A DNA stretch of 41,207 nucleotides from Mycobacterium sp. E740. Its GTDB lineage: Bacteria > Actinomycetota > Actinomycetes > Mycobacteriales > Mycobacteriaceae. The position numbers and the translations under genes were made by a program. Location: the NCBI RefSeq assembly GCF_001672895.1, contig NZ_LZKP01000035.1:1-41207 (forward strand), in the 5' to 3' direction. The notes beneath the pieces were generated by a model that saw nothing but the letters and a program-made list of their open reading frames with translations, did not search any database and was not told the origin of the DNA. This document shows positions 7,031 to 15,413 of the stretch, piece by piece (position 1 is the stretch's first letter; the number at the start of each line of letters is the position of its first letter).

Positions 7031-7933
7031 TCAAGCGGCGACTCCGAGCACCCGTAGCGCGTTCTGCTTGTAGATCAACGACTGGACCGCCGGGTCGATG
7101 TCGAGGGTGTCGAAGTCGCTGCGCCACCGGTCGAGCTGGATATACGGGAAATCGGTGCCGAACAACACTTTCGTGCGCAGATGCCTACTCACCGCGCGGA
7201 CCAGTTGCGGCGGGAAGTACTTCGGGCTCCAACCGGACAGGTCGATGTAAACGTTGGCCTTGTGGGTGGCGATCGCGATCTGGGAGTCCACCCACGGCAC
7301 CGCGGGATGGGCCATCACGATCGTCAGGTCCGGGAAATCCGCGGCGACGTCGTCGAGCAGCATCGGGTCCGAGTAGCGCAGCTTGATCCGGTGCCCACCC
7401 GGCAACCCCGACCCCATCCCGGTCTGGCCGGTGTGAAATAGCGCGGGGACACCCGCTTCGGCGATCGCCTCGTAGATCGGATAGAAGCGACGATCGTTCG
7501 GCTCGAAAGCCTGCATGCTCGGATGGAACTTGAACCCCTTGACCCCGTAGTCGCGAACCAGTTCGTGGACGCGGTGCACCGCGCGGCGCTCGTGCCACGG
7601 GTCGACGCTGCCGAACGGGATCAGCACGTCGTTGTTGCGCACCGCACCCGCGACCAGGTCCTCGATCGAGTTCGGCGCGTGGCGCATCGCGGTGCGCGCG
7701 TCGATGGTGAACACCACCGCCGCCGTGTTGTGCCTGCGGTACAGGTCGGCTACCGCGTCGACACCGGCCATCGCGCCCGGCGGCATCTTGAAGTACTTCT
7801 CGGTCGCCTCGACGAGCTCGTCGACGTAGGCCTTGTGGCCGTGGCGGTCGATTTCGACGTGGGTGTGGATGTCGATCGCCGCGATGCGCTCGAAATCGAC
7901 GCCGTATTCGTACTTCTGGCCGCGTACCGTCAC
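7031..7933 (-). CDS. Amidohydrolase family 2 (ACMSD-like metal-dependent hydrolase/decarboxylase)
   Basis: A 300-residue TIM-barrel protein of the amidohydrolase-2 family, which includes ACMSD and other decarboxylases and hydrolases. Metal-site residues are readable: H23-x-H25 (DIHTHVEI), H167 (LFHTGQTG), H209 (VMAHPAVPW) and D261 (GTDFPYI). FKFHPSMQAF at ~135-143 is typical of the family. It would decarboxylate or hydrolyse a small, often aromatic-derived acid; the substrate is unknown. The GTG start is the only reasonable one: it leaves the HxH motif at the usual position and has a TATCGT -10 exactly 7 nt upstream. It diverges from the DUF1330-like gene with 4 bp between start codons. It may serve the neighbouring catabolic island, but it is not in the same operon. 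Confidence 0.88.
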   Translation of the reverse strand: MTVRGQKYEYGVDFERIAAIDIHTHVEIDRHGHKAYVDELVEATEKYFKMPPGAMAGVDAVADLYRRHNTAAVVFTIDARTAMRHAPNSIEDLVAGAVRNNDVLIPFGSVDPWHERRAVHRVHELVRDYGVKGFKFHPSMQAFEPNDRRFYPIYEAIAEAGVPALFHTGQTGMGSGLPGGHRIKLRYSDPMLLDDVAADFPDLTIVMAHPAVPWVDSQIAIATHKANVYIDLSGWSPKYFPPQLVRAVSRHLRTKVLFGTDFPYIQLDRWRSDFDTLDIDPAVQSLIYKQNALRVLGVAA

Positions 7934-7946
7934 CTACGTGACGATA
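7925..7946. promoter_or_regulatory. Palindromic back-to-back leaderless promoters
   Basis: TACCGT (7925-7930, plus) is 7 nt before the GTG at 7938, and TATCGT (7946-7941, minus) is 7 nt before the GTG at 7933. The whole 22 bp is an inverted repeat with 9-bp arms, one mismatch and a 4-bp centre, so it contains both -10 elements and both start codons. Each -10 lies inside the other gene's coding sequence. Confidence 0.6.
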
Positions 7947-8258
7947 TATGCGCTGAACCTCTTCGACATCGCCGATCGCGACGAGTATCTCGCCTACTCG
8001 AGACGCTCGCCGCAGGAGGTTGCCAAGCACGGCGGTCGCGTCGTCGCGCTTGGACAATTTCGGGAGGCGGTCGTGGGCGACATCGAACCGCGCAAGGTGC
8101 TGATCCTCGTCGAATGGGACTCCAAGGAAGCCTTCGACAGCTACCGCGACGATCCCGACCTGGCGGACCTGCACCCGCATCGCGAGGACGGGTCGTCGTC
8201 GTACATCTGGCACCTGTTCGACCGCTTGGACGATCTGCGGCCGCTGCTCAAACCGTGA
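7938..8258 (+). CDS. DUF1330-like small dimeric alpha/beta-barrel protein
   Basis: A 106-residue protein starting VTIYALNLFDIADRDEYLAYSRR, followed by HGGRVVALGQFRE, RKVLILVEWDSKEAFDSYRDDPD and a C-terminal YIWHLFDRL. This order matches the DUF1330 / dimeric ferredoxin-like barrel group, whose members include EthD-like accessory proteins and small monooxygenases or isomerases. No catalytic assignment is possible. The start is the GTG at 7938; a longer reading frame upstream would run antisense into the amidohydrolase and gives an unnatural N-terminus. The stop lies 9 bp from the convergent aldehyde dehydrogenase stop. Confidence 0.8.
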   Translation: MTIYALNLFDIADRDEYLAYSRRSPQEVAKHGGRVVALGQFREAVVGDIEPRKVLILVEWDSKEAFDSYRDDPDLADLHPHREDGSSSYIWHLFDRLDDLRPLLKP

Positions 8259-8267
8259 GAGCCGCGA

Positions 8268-9704
8268 CTATCCTGCGGCAGCCTCCGGGGCGTAGCCGAG
8301 CGCGGCCTTGATCTCCAGGAACTCGTCGAACGCGAACGGCCCCCATTCGCGGCCGTTGCCGCTGCGCTTGTACCCGCCGAACGGGGCGGCCATGTCGAAG
8401 CCGTGGTTGATCGCCACCGATCCGGCGCGGATCCGCCGCGCGACGGCACGGGCCTTGTCCAGGTCGGCGCCCGAAACATAGCCTGCCAGACCGTATTCCG
8501 TGTCGTTCGCGATCTCGAGCGCCTGATCGAGATCGTCGTAGCCGAGGATGCACAGGACTGGGCCGAAGATCTCCTCGCGGGCGATCGCCATGTCGTTGGT
8601 GACTCCTGTGAACACCGTCGGCCTGACGTAGTAGCCCTTGTCGAGGCCCTCCGGGCGCCCGGGACCGCCGACGGCGACGGTCGCGCCCTCGTCGATGCCC
8701 TGCTGGATCAACCCCTGGATCTTGTCGAACTGCGCCTTGGATGCGACGGGCCCGATCGCGGTCTTGTCGTCCGGATCGCCGACCCTGACCGCGCCCGCCA
8801 CCTCTTTGGCGATCGACGCCGCCTCGTCCATCCGTGAGTTCGGCACCAGCATCCGGGACGGCGCATTGCAGCTCTGGCCGCTGTTCATCATCATCACGGA
8901 CACGCCCGCGGTCACGCTCTTGGCGAAGTCGTCGTCGTCGAGCACGATGTTCGGGCTCTTGCCGCCGAGTTCCTGAGTGACCCGCTTGACGGTCAGCGCG
9001 GCGTTCTTCGCGACGTCGATGCCGGCCCGCGTGGACCCGGTGAACGACACCATGTCGATGTCGGGATGAGCCGACAGCGCCGCCCCGACACCCGGACCGT
9101 CGCCGTAGACGAGGTTGTACACCCCGGCGGGAACGCCTGCGGCGTCGATGATCTCGGTGAAGATCTGCGCCGAGTACGGCGCGACCTCCGACGGCTTGAG
9201 CACCATCGTGCAGCCGGTCGCCAGCGCCGGGAACACCTTGCACGCGATCTGGTTGATCGGCCAGTTCCACGGCGTGATCAAGCCGCAGACACCGATCGGC
9301 TCCTTGACCACCAGCGTGGCGCCGTGCTGCTCCTCGAACTCGAAGTTCTTCAGCGCGTCGATCGCGGTCGCGAGGTGACCGAGGCCGAGGTTGACCTGCG
9401 GGCCGGCCGCGAGTGAGGCCGGTGCCCCCATCTCCTCGTTGACCGCGTCGGCGAGGTCACCGGCGCGCTTCTGGTACTCCCCCATGATGGTCTGCAGCAG
9501 ATCGAGGCGTTCCTCCCGACTGGTCTGCGACCAGGTCGCGAAGGCGCGGCGGGCGGCCTGGACCGCCACGTCGACGTCCACCGACGATCCGATCGCGATT
9601 TTGCCGGAGACTTCCTCGGTGGTCGGGTTGTCGACGTCGAGCGTGTTCGGCCGGACCGGATCCACCCACTGGCCGTCGATGTAGAACTTCAGGTATTCGC
9701 GCAT
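8268..9704 (-). CDS. Aldehyde dehydrogenase (NAD(P)+)
   Basis: A full-length 478-residue aldehyde dehydrogenase. Catalytic features are N147 in TPWNWP, E245 in ELGGKSPNIV, and the nucleophile C279 in NSGQSCNAPSR; FTGSTRAG (221-228) is the coenzyme-binding loop. The C-terminal FGGYKRSGNGREWG is the usual oligomerisation and closing motif. It oxidises an aldehyde to an acid in the cytosol. As the last gene of the leftward operon, directly after the ThDP enzyme, it probably oxidises the aldehyde that enzyme releases. GAGGAAG upstream of the ATG serves as ribosome binding site. The substrate is an inference from context only. Confidence 0.94.
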   Translation of the reverse strand: MREYLKFYIDGQWVDPVRPNTLDVDNPTTEEVSGKIAIGSSVDVDVAVQAARRAFATWSQTSREERLDLLQTIMGEYQKRAGDLADAVNEEMGAPASLAAGPQVNLGLGHLATAIDALKNFEFEEQHGATLVVKEPIGVCGLITPWNWPINQIACKVFPALATGCTMVLKPSEVAPYSAQIFTEIIDAAGVPAGVYNLVYGDGPGVGAALSAHPDIDMVSFTGSTRAGIDVAKNAALTVKRVTQELGGKSPNIVLDDDDFAKSVTAGVSVMMMNSGQSCNAPSRMLVPNSRMDEAASIAKEVAGAVRVGDPDDKTAIGPVASKAQFDKIQGLIQQGIDEGATVAVGGPGRPEGLDKGYYVRPTVFTGVTNDMAIAREEIFGPVLCILGYDDLDQALEIANDTEYGLAGYVSGADLDKARAVARRIRAGSVAINHGFDMAAPFGGYKRSGNGREWGPFAFDEFLEIKAALGYAPEAAAG

Positions 9705-9731
9705 GGCTCTACTCTTCCTCAGATCGCCGGT

Positions 9732-11447
9732 CTACTGGGTGCCTTCTGCATACCAGGTGCGGAATCGGTCGTACTTCGGCATCTCCTCGGAGTTGGCCTT
9801 CGGGTCGATGCACACATGGACGACGGCGGTCTTGCCGCTGGCGAACGCCCGCTTGATCGCGGGGCCGATCTCGTCGTCCTTCTCGACGTACTCGCCGTGG
9901 CAGCCGAAACCCTCGGCGACCTTGTCCATCCGGACGTCCTTGCTCCAGTGCACCCCGGGTTGCGGCGACGGCTGTTCGAACGTGCGCTTGTAGACACCGA
10001 CTTCCAGGCCCCACTGGTGGTCGACGCCGACGACGCAGACCAGCGGCAGGTTCTCCCGGACCGCGGTCTCGAGCTCGGCGATGTGGAACAGGAAGGCCGA
10101 GTCGCTGGTGAGCAGCATGACCGGGCGTTTGCGGCCCTCGGCCACCGAGGCGCCGACGGCGTATGGCAGGCCGGTGCCGAGGTGACCGAAGTTCTGGTTC
10201 CAGATGACGTCGCGCGGCTTGGTCTGCGAGTAGGTCCACTGGAAGATCACCGTGGCGCCGCCGTCGCGGACCAGGATGCCGTCCTCGGTGCATTCGTCGA
10301 ACGCCTTCGTGGCTTCGACGACGTAGCGCGCCGGGTGGATCGGAGCCCGACCGCTCGGGGCTTCCTCGGCGACCCGGGCCAGCTCGGCGGCGTCGGCTTT
10401 GATCAGGGTCTCGAGGTTGGCCGACGGTTCGCGCGGAGCCTCGCGCAGCGCCTCTACCAGCTGCGGCACCACGCCGCGAAGATCGCCCACCAGCGGCACG
10501 TCGATCGGCCGGTTCACGCCGATCGCGGTCGGATCCTGTTCCACCAGAATCCATTTGCGGTTCGCGTCGTTGTCGGCCCAGTGCTGGGTGCGGCCGTAGT
10601 GCATGGGCTCGCCGAGTTCGGTACCCAGCGCCACGCACAGATCGGACTGCTCGACGGCCTCGTTGGCCGCCGGGGAGAACAGGTACGGGAAGGTCCGGTC
10701 CTGCAGGCCTGGGATGAACGAGGTGCCGCCCGACGTCTGGATCACCGGGCACGCCATCAGCTCGGCCAGTTCCCGGACCTGTTCCTGAGTGCGCGACGTG
10801 TGAACCCCGTGACCCACCAACAGGATCGGGCTCTTCGCCGCGCGAATCAGCTCGACCGCTTCGGCGACCTCGCGCTCACCTGCGCCCTGGTTGACCAGGC
10901 GATAACGCTCCGGCGGCAACGGGTCTGGCACGTCGAGTTCTTCGAGGATGACGTGCGAGGGGAACTCGACATAACTCGGGCCGGGGGTGCCGGACATCGA
11001 CCGGCGGATGGCTTCGCGAATGATCTCGTCGGTCTGGTCGGCGTACTCGATCGAGCTGCTGTACTTGACCGACGGCGCGAAAAGGCTTTCCTGCTGGACG
11101 AATTGGATGCGGCCGCGCCGCACCCGGCGTTCGGTGATGCGGGCGCGCTGACCGCCGAGGAAGATGACGGGCGAGTTCTCGACCAGCGCGCACATCATCG
11201 CGCCGGCGATGTTGGCGACGCCGGGGCCCAGGGTTCCGATGCACAGGCCCGGCTTGCCGGTCATCCGCGACGCGGCCTCGGCCATGAAGCCGGCGCTCAG
11301 CTCGTGGTGTGGCGCGACAACGGACCAGCCGCGGGCGTCGGCCTCGGTGAACATGTGCACGAAGTTCGGGTCGGGGATGCCGAACAGAGTGTTGACCCCC
11401 TCGGCCTCGAACAGGTCGAGAATGCGCTTGTATACGGGTACGCCCAT
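9732..11447 (-). CDS. Thiamine diphosphate-dependent lyase/synthase with divergent ThDP motif
   Basis: A 571-residue three-domain enzyme of the acetolactate synthase/benzoylformate decarboxylase/2-hydroxyacyl-CoA lyase superfamily. The N-terminal PYR domain has the cofactor-activating E49 (APHHELSAGFMAEA) and GTLGPGVANI. The middle domain has LLVGHGVHTSR. In the C-terminal PP domain the GDG...NN motif is altered: GDG reads SDS (448-450) and NN reads VD (475-476). D449 and D476 keep the 27-residue spacing of the Mg2+ ligands, so cofactor binding may survive. It presumably makes or breaks a C-C bond next to a carbonyl. AAAGGAG overlapping the previous stop is its ribosome binding site; the aldehyde dehydrogenase follows 27 bp downstream. 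Confidence 0.87.
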   Translation of the reverse strand: MGVPVYKRILDLFEAEGVNTLFGIPDPNFVHMFTEADARGWSVVAPHHELSAGFMAEAASRMTGKPGLCIGTLGPGVANIAGAMMCALVENSPVIFLGGQRARITERRVRRGRIQFVQQESLFAPSVKYSSSIEYADQTDEIIREAIRRSMSGTPGPSYVEFPSHVILEELDVPDPLPPERYRLVNQGAGEREVAEAVELIRAAKSPILLVGHGVHTSRTQEQVRELAELMACPVIQTSGGTSFIPGLQDRTFPYLFSPAANEAVEQSDLCVALGTELGEPMHYGRTQHWADNDANRKWILVEQDPTAIGVNRPIDVPLVGDLRGVVPQLVEALREAPREPSANLETLIKADAAELARVAEEAPSGRAPIHPARYVVEATKAFDECTEDGILVRDGGATVIFQWTYSQTKPRDVIWNQNFGHLGTGLPYAVGASVAEGRKRPVMLLTSDSAFLFHIAELETAVRENLPLVCVVGVDHQWGLEVGVYKRTFEQPSPQPGVHWSKDVRMDKVAEGFGCHGEYVEKDDEIGPAIKRAFASGKTAVVHVCIDPKANSEEMPKYDRFRTWYAEGTQ

Positions 11448-11459
11448 GTGAAACTCCTT

Positions 11460-12407
11460 TTACTGGTAGCGCTTTGCTAGTCGCTTGCGGTGTGCTGCCG
11501 GGGAACCGAACAGCGATCGGTTGAGGATGGCGCGCTTGAGGTAGACGTGGATGCCGCTCTCCCACGTGTAGCCGATGCCGCCGTGCAATTGCATTGCCTT
11601 GCCTGCGATGTCGACGGCCGCACTTGTCACGTACGACTTGGCCATGGCCGCGGCGGCCTCGGCGTCAGGCCGGTCGTCGACGATGGCATGGACCGCGGCG
11701 GTGACGAGTTGACGCGACACCTCGGTGCTGACCGCCATGTCAGCGCACGCGTGTTTGACAGCCTGGAAAGATCCGATGGCCCTGCCGAACTGGTGGCGCG
11801 TCTGGACGTAGCCGACGGTCGCGGAAAGCATGGCCTCGCTGATACCCAGGCTGTCACAGGCGATGGCCACTGCCGCGCGGTCGTTCGACCGCTGCACGGC
11901 CGCGTCGTCCGCGAACGGAAGTGTCTCAGCCGCCGGGGCGTTCGGGGCGACGGCAGCCAGCGCGCGGGTCTCGTCGACCACCGGTCGCGGCGTGGCCTGC
12001 TGTTGCGTCACTATCAGTCCCTGCTCGGTGACGACGAGGATCCGGTCCGCGCCCTCGGCGTCGGGTACGAAGTCGTACGAGTCGAGCGCGACGGCGATCC
12101 TGATCCGGCCGGCGGCGATGTCGGCGAGCAGCGCGTCACGAGTGTCGCTGGGCTGCAGGGCGTTCAGTGCGCCGACGGCGAGGACCGCACCGCCGAGGAA
12201 GCTCGTCGCGCTCGCGGCGCGGCCGAGCTCCTCGCAGATGACCGCTGCTTCGGCGAACGTCGCCCCCGCCCCGCCGAGCTGCTCGGGCACCTCCAGCCCG
12301 ACCCAGCCGGCGTCCACCAGCTTCGACCAGTCGACGCTGCGATCCTTGGCGAGCAGATCGCCTGCCACCGAACGCAGCTCGTCGTGGAACTCGGTGAAGT
12401 CGGCCAT
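11460..12407 (-). CDS. Acyl-CoA dehydrogenase, small (beta-type) subunit, pair 2
   Basis: A 315-residue acyl-CoA dehydrogenase homologue, shorter than the ~385 residues of homomeric enzymes. It has the C-terminal FAD-contacting QLHGGIGYTWESGIHVYLKRA but a reduced N-terminal and beta-barrel region (IVTQQQATPRPVVDETRALA). In actinobacteria such proteins form alpha2beta2 complexes with a neighbouring larger subunit, as shown for the ChsE cholesterol side-chain enzymes of M. tuberculosis. The ATG at 12407 overlaps the TGA of the larger subunit gene by one base, which fits a stoichiometric partner. It would introduce a 2,3-double bond into an acyl-CoA. A reading frame extending to 12707 is not the gene start. 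Confidence 0.9.
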   Translation of the reverse strand: MADFTEFHDELRSVAGDLLAKDRSVDWSKLVDAGWVGLEVPEQLGGAGATFAEAAVICEELGRAASATSFLGGAVLAVGALNALQPSDTRDALLADIAAGRIRIAVALDSYDFVPDAEGADRILVVTEQGLIVTQQQATPRPVVDETRALAAVAPNAPAAETLPFADDAAVQRSNDRAAVAIACDSLGISEAMLSATVGYVQTRHQFGRAIGSFQAVKHACADMAVSTEVSRQLVTAAVHAIVDDRPDAEAAAAMAKSYVTSAAVDIAGKAMQLHGGIGYTWESGIHVYLKRAILNRSLFGSPAAHRKRLAKRYQ

Positions 12408-13573
12408 CAGACGGCACTCGGTTCCCGAGGCAGCCCGAGGCCCCGCTCTGCGATGATCGTCCGCTGGATCTCGCTCGCTCCGCCGGGGATCGTCCACTCC
12501 CACGAGCCGATGAAGTCGAGCACCCACGCACCCGACTCCCAGCCGCTCGACATCGGCTTGGTTAGTTCCGTCTGGGCGGCCAACCCGCCCAGCTCGGCGC
12601 CGAAGTCGGTCATGCGCTGCAACAGTTCGCTGTAGAACAGCTTGACGATCGAGGCGTCGGCCGGGCCGGAACTCCCCGTCTCGTTGTCCTGCACCACTTT
12701 TCGGCACAGTCCGCGCAGCCCGGTGATCTCGGTCTCGAGTTGCGCCAGCCGGTCGGCGACGACGGGGTCGTCGACCGGAGCGGTTTCAAGCAGCCAGCGA
12801 AAGCCTGCGTTGCCCAGTCGCTCGGCGAGTTCGAGCATCGTCATGCCTCGCTCAGCACCCAGAGTCGCTTGTGCCACCTGCCAGCCGGTGTTCTCCGCGC
12901 CGACCAGGTTGGTGGCCGGAATCGTCACGTCGTTGAGGAAGATCTCGCAGAAGTGTGAGTCGCCGATCGCGTTGCGGATGGGGCGGACCTCCACACCGGG
13001 CGTCGTCATGTCGAGCAGGAAGTACGAGATCCCTTTGCGTTTCGGTGCATCCGGGTCGGTGCGGGCGAGCAGCAGGCACCAGTCCGCGTGCTTGGCTCCG
13101 CTCGCCCAGAGCTTCTGCCCGTTGACGACATATGAGTCGCCCTGTTTGCGTGCCGTGGTGCGCAGGCTCGCGAGGTCGGAGCCGGCCTCGGGTTCGGAGA
13201 AGCCCTGCACCCAGATCTCGCCGTCGAGGATGGCGGGCAGATGCCGGCGCCGCTGTTCCTCGGTGCCGGCCACCAGCAGTGTCGAGGCGGCGTGGTGGAT
13301 GCCCACGAATGCGAGCACCAACCGCGGGGCGTCGTGGGCGGCCAGCTCCTGGTACAGAATCACCTGTTCGGCCACCGAGAGTCCGCCGCCCCATTCGGCG
13401 GGCCAGTGCGGGACCGCGAAGCCCGCCTCGTGCAGCTCGGCGAACCAGGCTTTCTGGAAGGCCACGAATTCGTCGTCGCTTGCACGGGTCTGCTTTTCGC
13501 GCCAGTCGGGCGGAATGTGTTCGGCACACCACCGCCGCACCTGCTGGCGGAACTCGTCGAGGCCTGCGCTCAC
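12407..13573 (-). CDS. Acyl-CoA dehydrogenase, large (alpha-type) subunit, pair 2
   Basis: A 388-residue acyl-CoA dehydrogenase with complete N-terminal helical domain (FAVPHWPAEWGGG), middle barrel motif GFSEPEAGSDLASLRTTA for flavin binding, and C-terminal IPGGASEIQRTIIAERGLGLPR. The position of the medium-chain-type catalytic glutamate (YEGT) is Gly here (PGGAS), so the base must come from elsewhere, as is common in FadE large subunits. It lacks the QxHGGxG motif, which the small subunit encoded next supplies. The GTG start at 13573 overlaps the Gfo/Idh stop by 4 nt. Predicted step: desaturation of a CoA-bound catabolic intermediate. Confidence 0.9.
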   Translation of the reverse strand: MSAGLDEFRQQVRRWCAEHIPPDWREKQTRASDDEFVAFQKAWFAELHEAGFAVPHWPAEWGGGLSVAEQVILYQELAAHDAPRLVLAFVGIHHAASTLLVAGTEEQRRRHLPAILDGEIWVQGFSEPEAGSDLASLRTTARKQGDSYVVNGQKLWASGAKHADWCLLLARTDPDAPKRKGISYFLLDMTTPGVEVRPIRNAIGDSHFCEIFLNDVTIPATNLVGAENTGWQVAQATLGAERGMTMLELAERLGNAGFRWLLETAPVDDPVVADRLAQLETEITGLRGLCRKVVQDNETGSSGPADASIVKLFYSELLQRMTDFGAELGGLAAQTELTKPMSSGWESGAWVLDFIGSWEWTIPGGASEIQRTIIAERGLGLPREPSAV

Positions 13574-14490
13574 AGCCGCACCGCCTTGGTCCGCAGGGCG
13601 TCCATGGCGTGCGCGGCGGCGAGACCGTCGGCGAACGACGGGACGATCTGTGTCCCGGTCCGCAACGCCTCGGCGACGCGGCCGAAGAAGGTTGTCAGCG
13701 CGGGCGGCGGCGACCGGCGGGGTGGCGGGGCGAACTCGGTGGTCTCCGGATCGGAGCCGGGCCGTCGCACGACGAGCGTGGTGTCCGCCGTCAGCTCGGC
13801 GGTGCCGTCGCTGCCGAGCAGCGTGACGGACGGCGCCGACGGGACGGCGGCGGCGAACCCGGTGTCATGTGTTGCGGTGCAGCCGTTCTCGAGGCGGAAC
13901 CACGCCGAATACCCGTCCTCGGCGGTGGCACCGGGGATGTCGGTCCGGGTGACGCCACCGCAGTCGGCGATCTCGCTGCCGAACAGCCAGCGGGTGAAGT
14001 CGATCAGATGCGAGCCGTAGGCGCCGATCCACCCGCCGCCCAGGGCACTGTCGTTGATCCAGCCGAGCTTGCGGCCCCGCAAGCCGCTGCCGAAGAACGC
14101 CCAGTTCAGGTGTCGCGGTGTCCCGAGCGCTCCGCCGTCGGCGAGTTCCTTGAGCCGCCGCCACGACTCGTTGAACCGGAACTCGAAGTTGAGGAAGTGC
14201 GGCACACCGGCCTCGACAGCCCGCTCGTGCATCAGCGCGGCCTCGTCGGCGTTGCGGCCGAACGGCTTGTCGCACAATACCGCATGGCCGTTCGCGATCG
14301 CACCGGTCACGTGTTCGACGTGCAGGAACGGCGGCGAGTGCACGGAGACGAGGTCGACGTCCGAGGCGAGCGCGGGCTTCACCGCGGAGTCGTCGCGCGG
14401 GCTGACCACCTCGACGTCGAAGCCGGCCTCCGCGTACGCGGGCGCCGCCGCGTGCTTGCCGAACCCGGTTCCGATCACCGCGACCCTCAT
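13570..14490 (-). CDS. Gfo/Idh/MocA family NAD(P)-dependent oxidoreductase
   Basis: A 306-residue protein with an N-terminal Rossmann domain starting MRVAVIGTGFGKHAA, the family motif as CDKPFGRN (usually EKP), and C-terminal GGGWIGAYGSHLIDFTRWLFG, which places the putative catalytic Lys and His in the usual places. Such enzymes oxidise or reduce hydroxyl groups on sugars, inositols and other cyclic alcohols. Here it sits between two acyl-CoA dehydrogenase pairs with 4-nt overlaps on both sides, so it likely oxidises a hydroxylated intermediate of the same pathway, an unusual partner for beta-oxidation genes. The ATG at 14490 lies in an ATGA overlap; the larger reading frame upstream is spurious. 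Confidence 0.88.
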   Translation of the reverse strand: MRVAVIGTGFGKHAAAPAYAEAGFDVEVVSPRDDSAVKPALASDVDLVSVHSPPFLHVEHVTGAIANGHAVLCDKPFGRNADEAALMHERAVEAGVPHFLNFEFRFNESWRRLKELADGGALGTPRHLNWAFFGSGLRGRKLGWINDSALGGGWIGAYGSHLIDFTRWLFGSEIADCGGVTRTDIPGATAEDGYSAWFRLENGCTATHDTGFAAAVPSAPSVTLLGSDGTAELTADTTLVVRRPGSDPETTEFAPPPRRSPPPALTTFFGRVAEALRTGTQIVPSFADGLAAAHAMDALRTKAVRL

Positions 14491-15413
14491 GCGAAGATCC
14501 CCGTCAGCCCTGCGCTGCCCGCGCGGCGGGTCAGCTCGTCGCGGGTCGCTGAGAGGCCCAAGGGAAGTCGCCGCAGCGGCTGGCTGTAGCGCGACAGCCA
14601 CGACAGCGTGGTCTCGTCGCAGAACCCCACCGCGCCGTGCAGCTGATGGCAGACCCGGAAAACGACCTCGGCTGCCTCGAGCGCCGACATCCGAAGCGAA
14701 AGAGCGTCGTTGAGCGCCTCGGGGCGGCCGGCCGCGATGCTCCACAACGCGTACTTGGCCAGGATGTCCAGGCCGCTGCGTTCGACTTCGGCGTCGGTCA
14801 GCTGGAACTGCACACCCTGGAACGCCGACAGGGGCTGCCCGAACTGCTTGCGCAGCTTGACATGTGCCACCGTCAGCTCGATCGCCCTGTCGAGCATGCC
14901 GAGCAGAGTCCAGCACGGCAGCACCAGTCCCAGCGCGATGTCGACGGCGCCGTTGTCGTCGACATGGGTCGTCTCGAGTTCGGCGACGAAGCCCGGGCCG
15001 CCGGGTCCCCAGCCGGTCACGCTGCTGCGGGTACCGTCCAGCGTCACTGCGGTCCAACGGGTTTGAAGCCCAACGATTGGGGCGGACGGGCGATTGCGTG
15101 CGACCACGAGCAGGCCGTCGGTGTCCAGGTCGGCCGGGGCGGCGAGGCGTTCGGCCACCGGATACGGGAGCGCCCAGTAGCCGGCGCTGCGGCACAGCGC
15201 GGCGGCGGCTTCGAGCCCGTCGGCGTCGCGGCGGGGGTCGAGGTCCCAGGCGCCCAGGCCTGAGAGGATCGGTCCGACAGCCGACTCCCGGGTGTCGGGC
15301 TCCAGCTCCGCCTGCTGCACGAGGCGGTCGCCGCCGGCGCCCTCGAACGCCCGAAGAGCCTCGCGCCCATACTCTTTGGCGTCGTCGGACAGGTCCAGGA
15401 TCATGTCGCTCAC
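14487..15413 (-). CDS. Acyl-CoA dehydrogenase, small (beta-type) subunit, pair 1
   Basis: A 308-residue acyl-CoA dehydrogenase homologue with a condensed N-terminus (SDMILDLSDDAKEYGREALRAF), the helix VKLRKQFGQPLSAFQGVQFQLTD and the FAD-contacting QLHGAVGFCDETTLSWLSRYSQ. The HGGxG motif is HGAVG. It pairs with the larger subunit encoded directly upstream. The start is set at the GTG at 15413, which overlaps the TGA of that gene by 4 nt (GTGA); an ATG three codons later is an alternative. Like the second small subunit it is likely to need its partner for acyl-CoA binding and catalysis. Confidence 0.88.
   Translation of the reverse strand: MSDMILDLSDDAKEYGREALRAFEGAGGDRLVQQAELEPDTRESAVGPILSGLGAWDLDPRRDADGLEAAAALCRSAGYWALPYPVAERLAAPADLDTDGLLVVARNRPSAPIVGLQTRWTAVTLDGTRSSVTGWGPGGPGFVAELETTHVDDNGAVDIALGLVLPCWTLLGMLDRAIELTVAHVKLRKQFGQPLSAFQGVQFQLTDAEVERSGLDILAKYALWSIAAGRPEALNDALSLRMSALEAAEVVFRVCHQLHGAVGFCDETTLSWLSRYSQPLRRLPLGLSATRDELTRRAGSAGLTGIFA

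Noticed and set aside
12407..13573. Loss of the catalytic glutamate taken as evidence of an inactive enzyme
   Set aside because: FadE-type large subunits commonly place the catalytic base elsewhere, so PGGAS in place of YEGT does not show inactivity.
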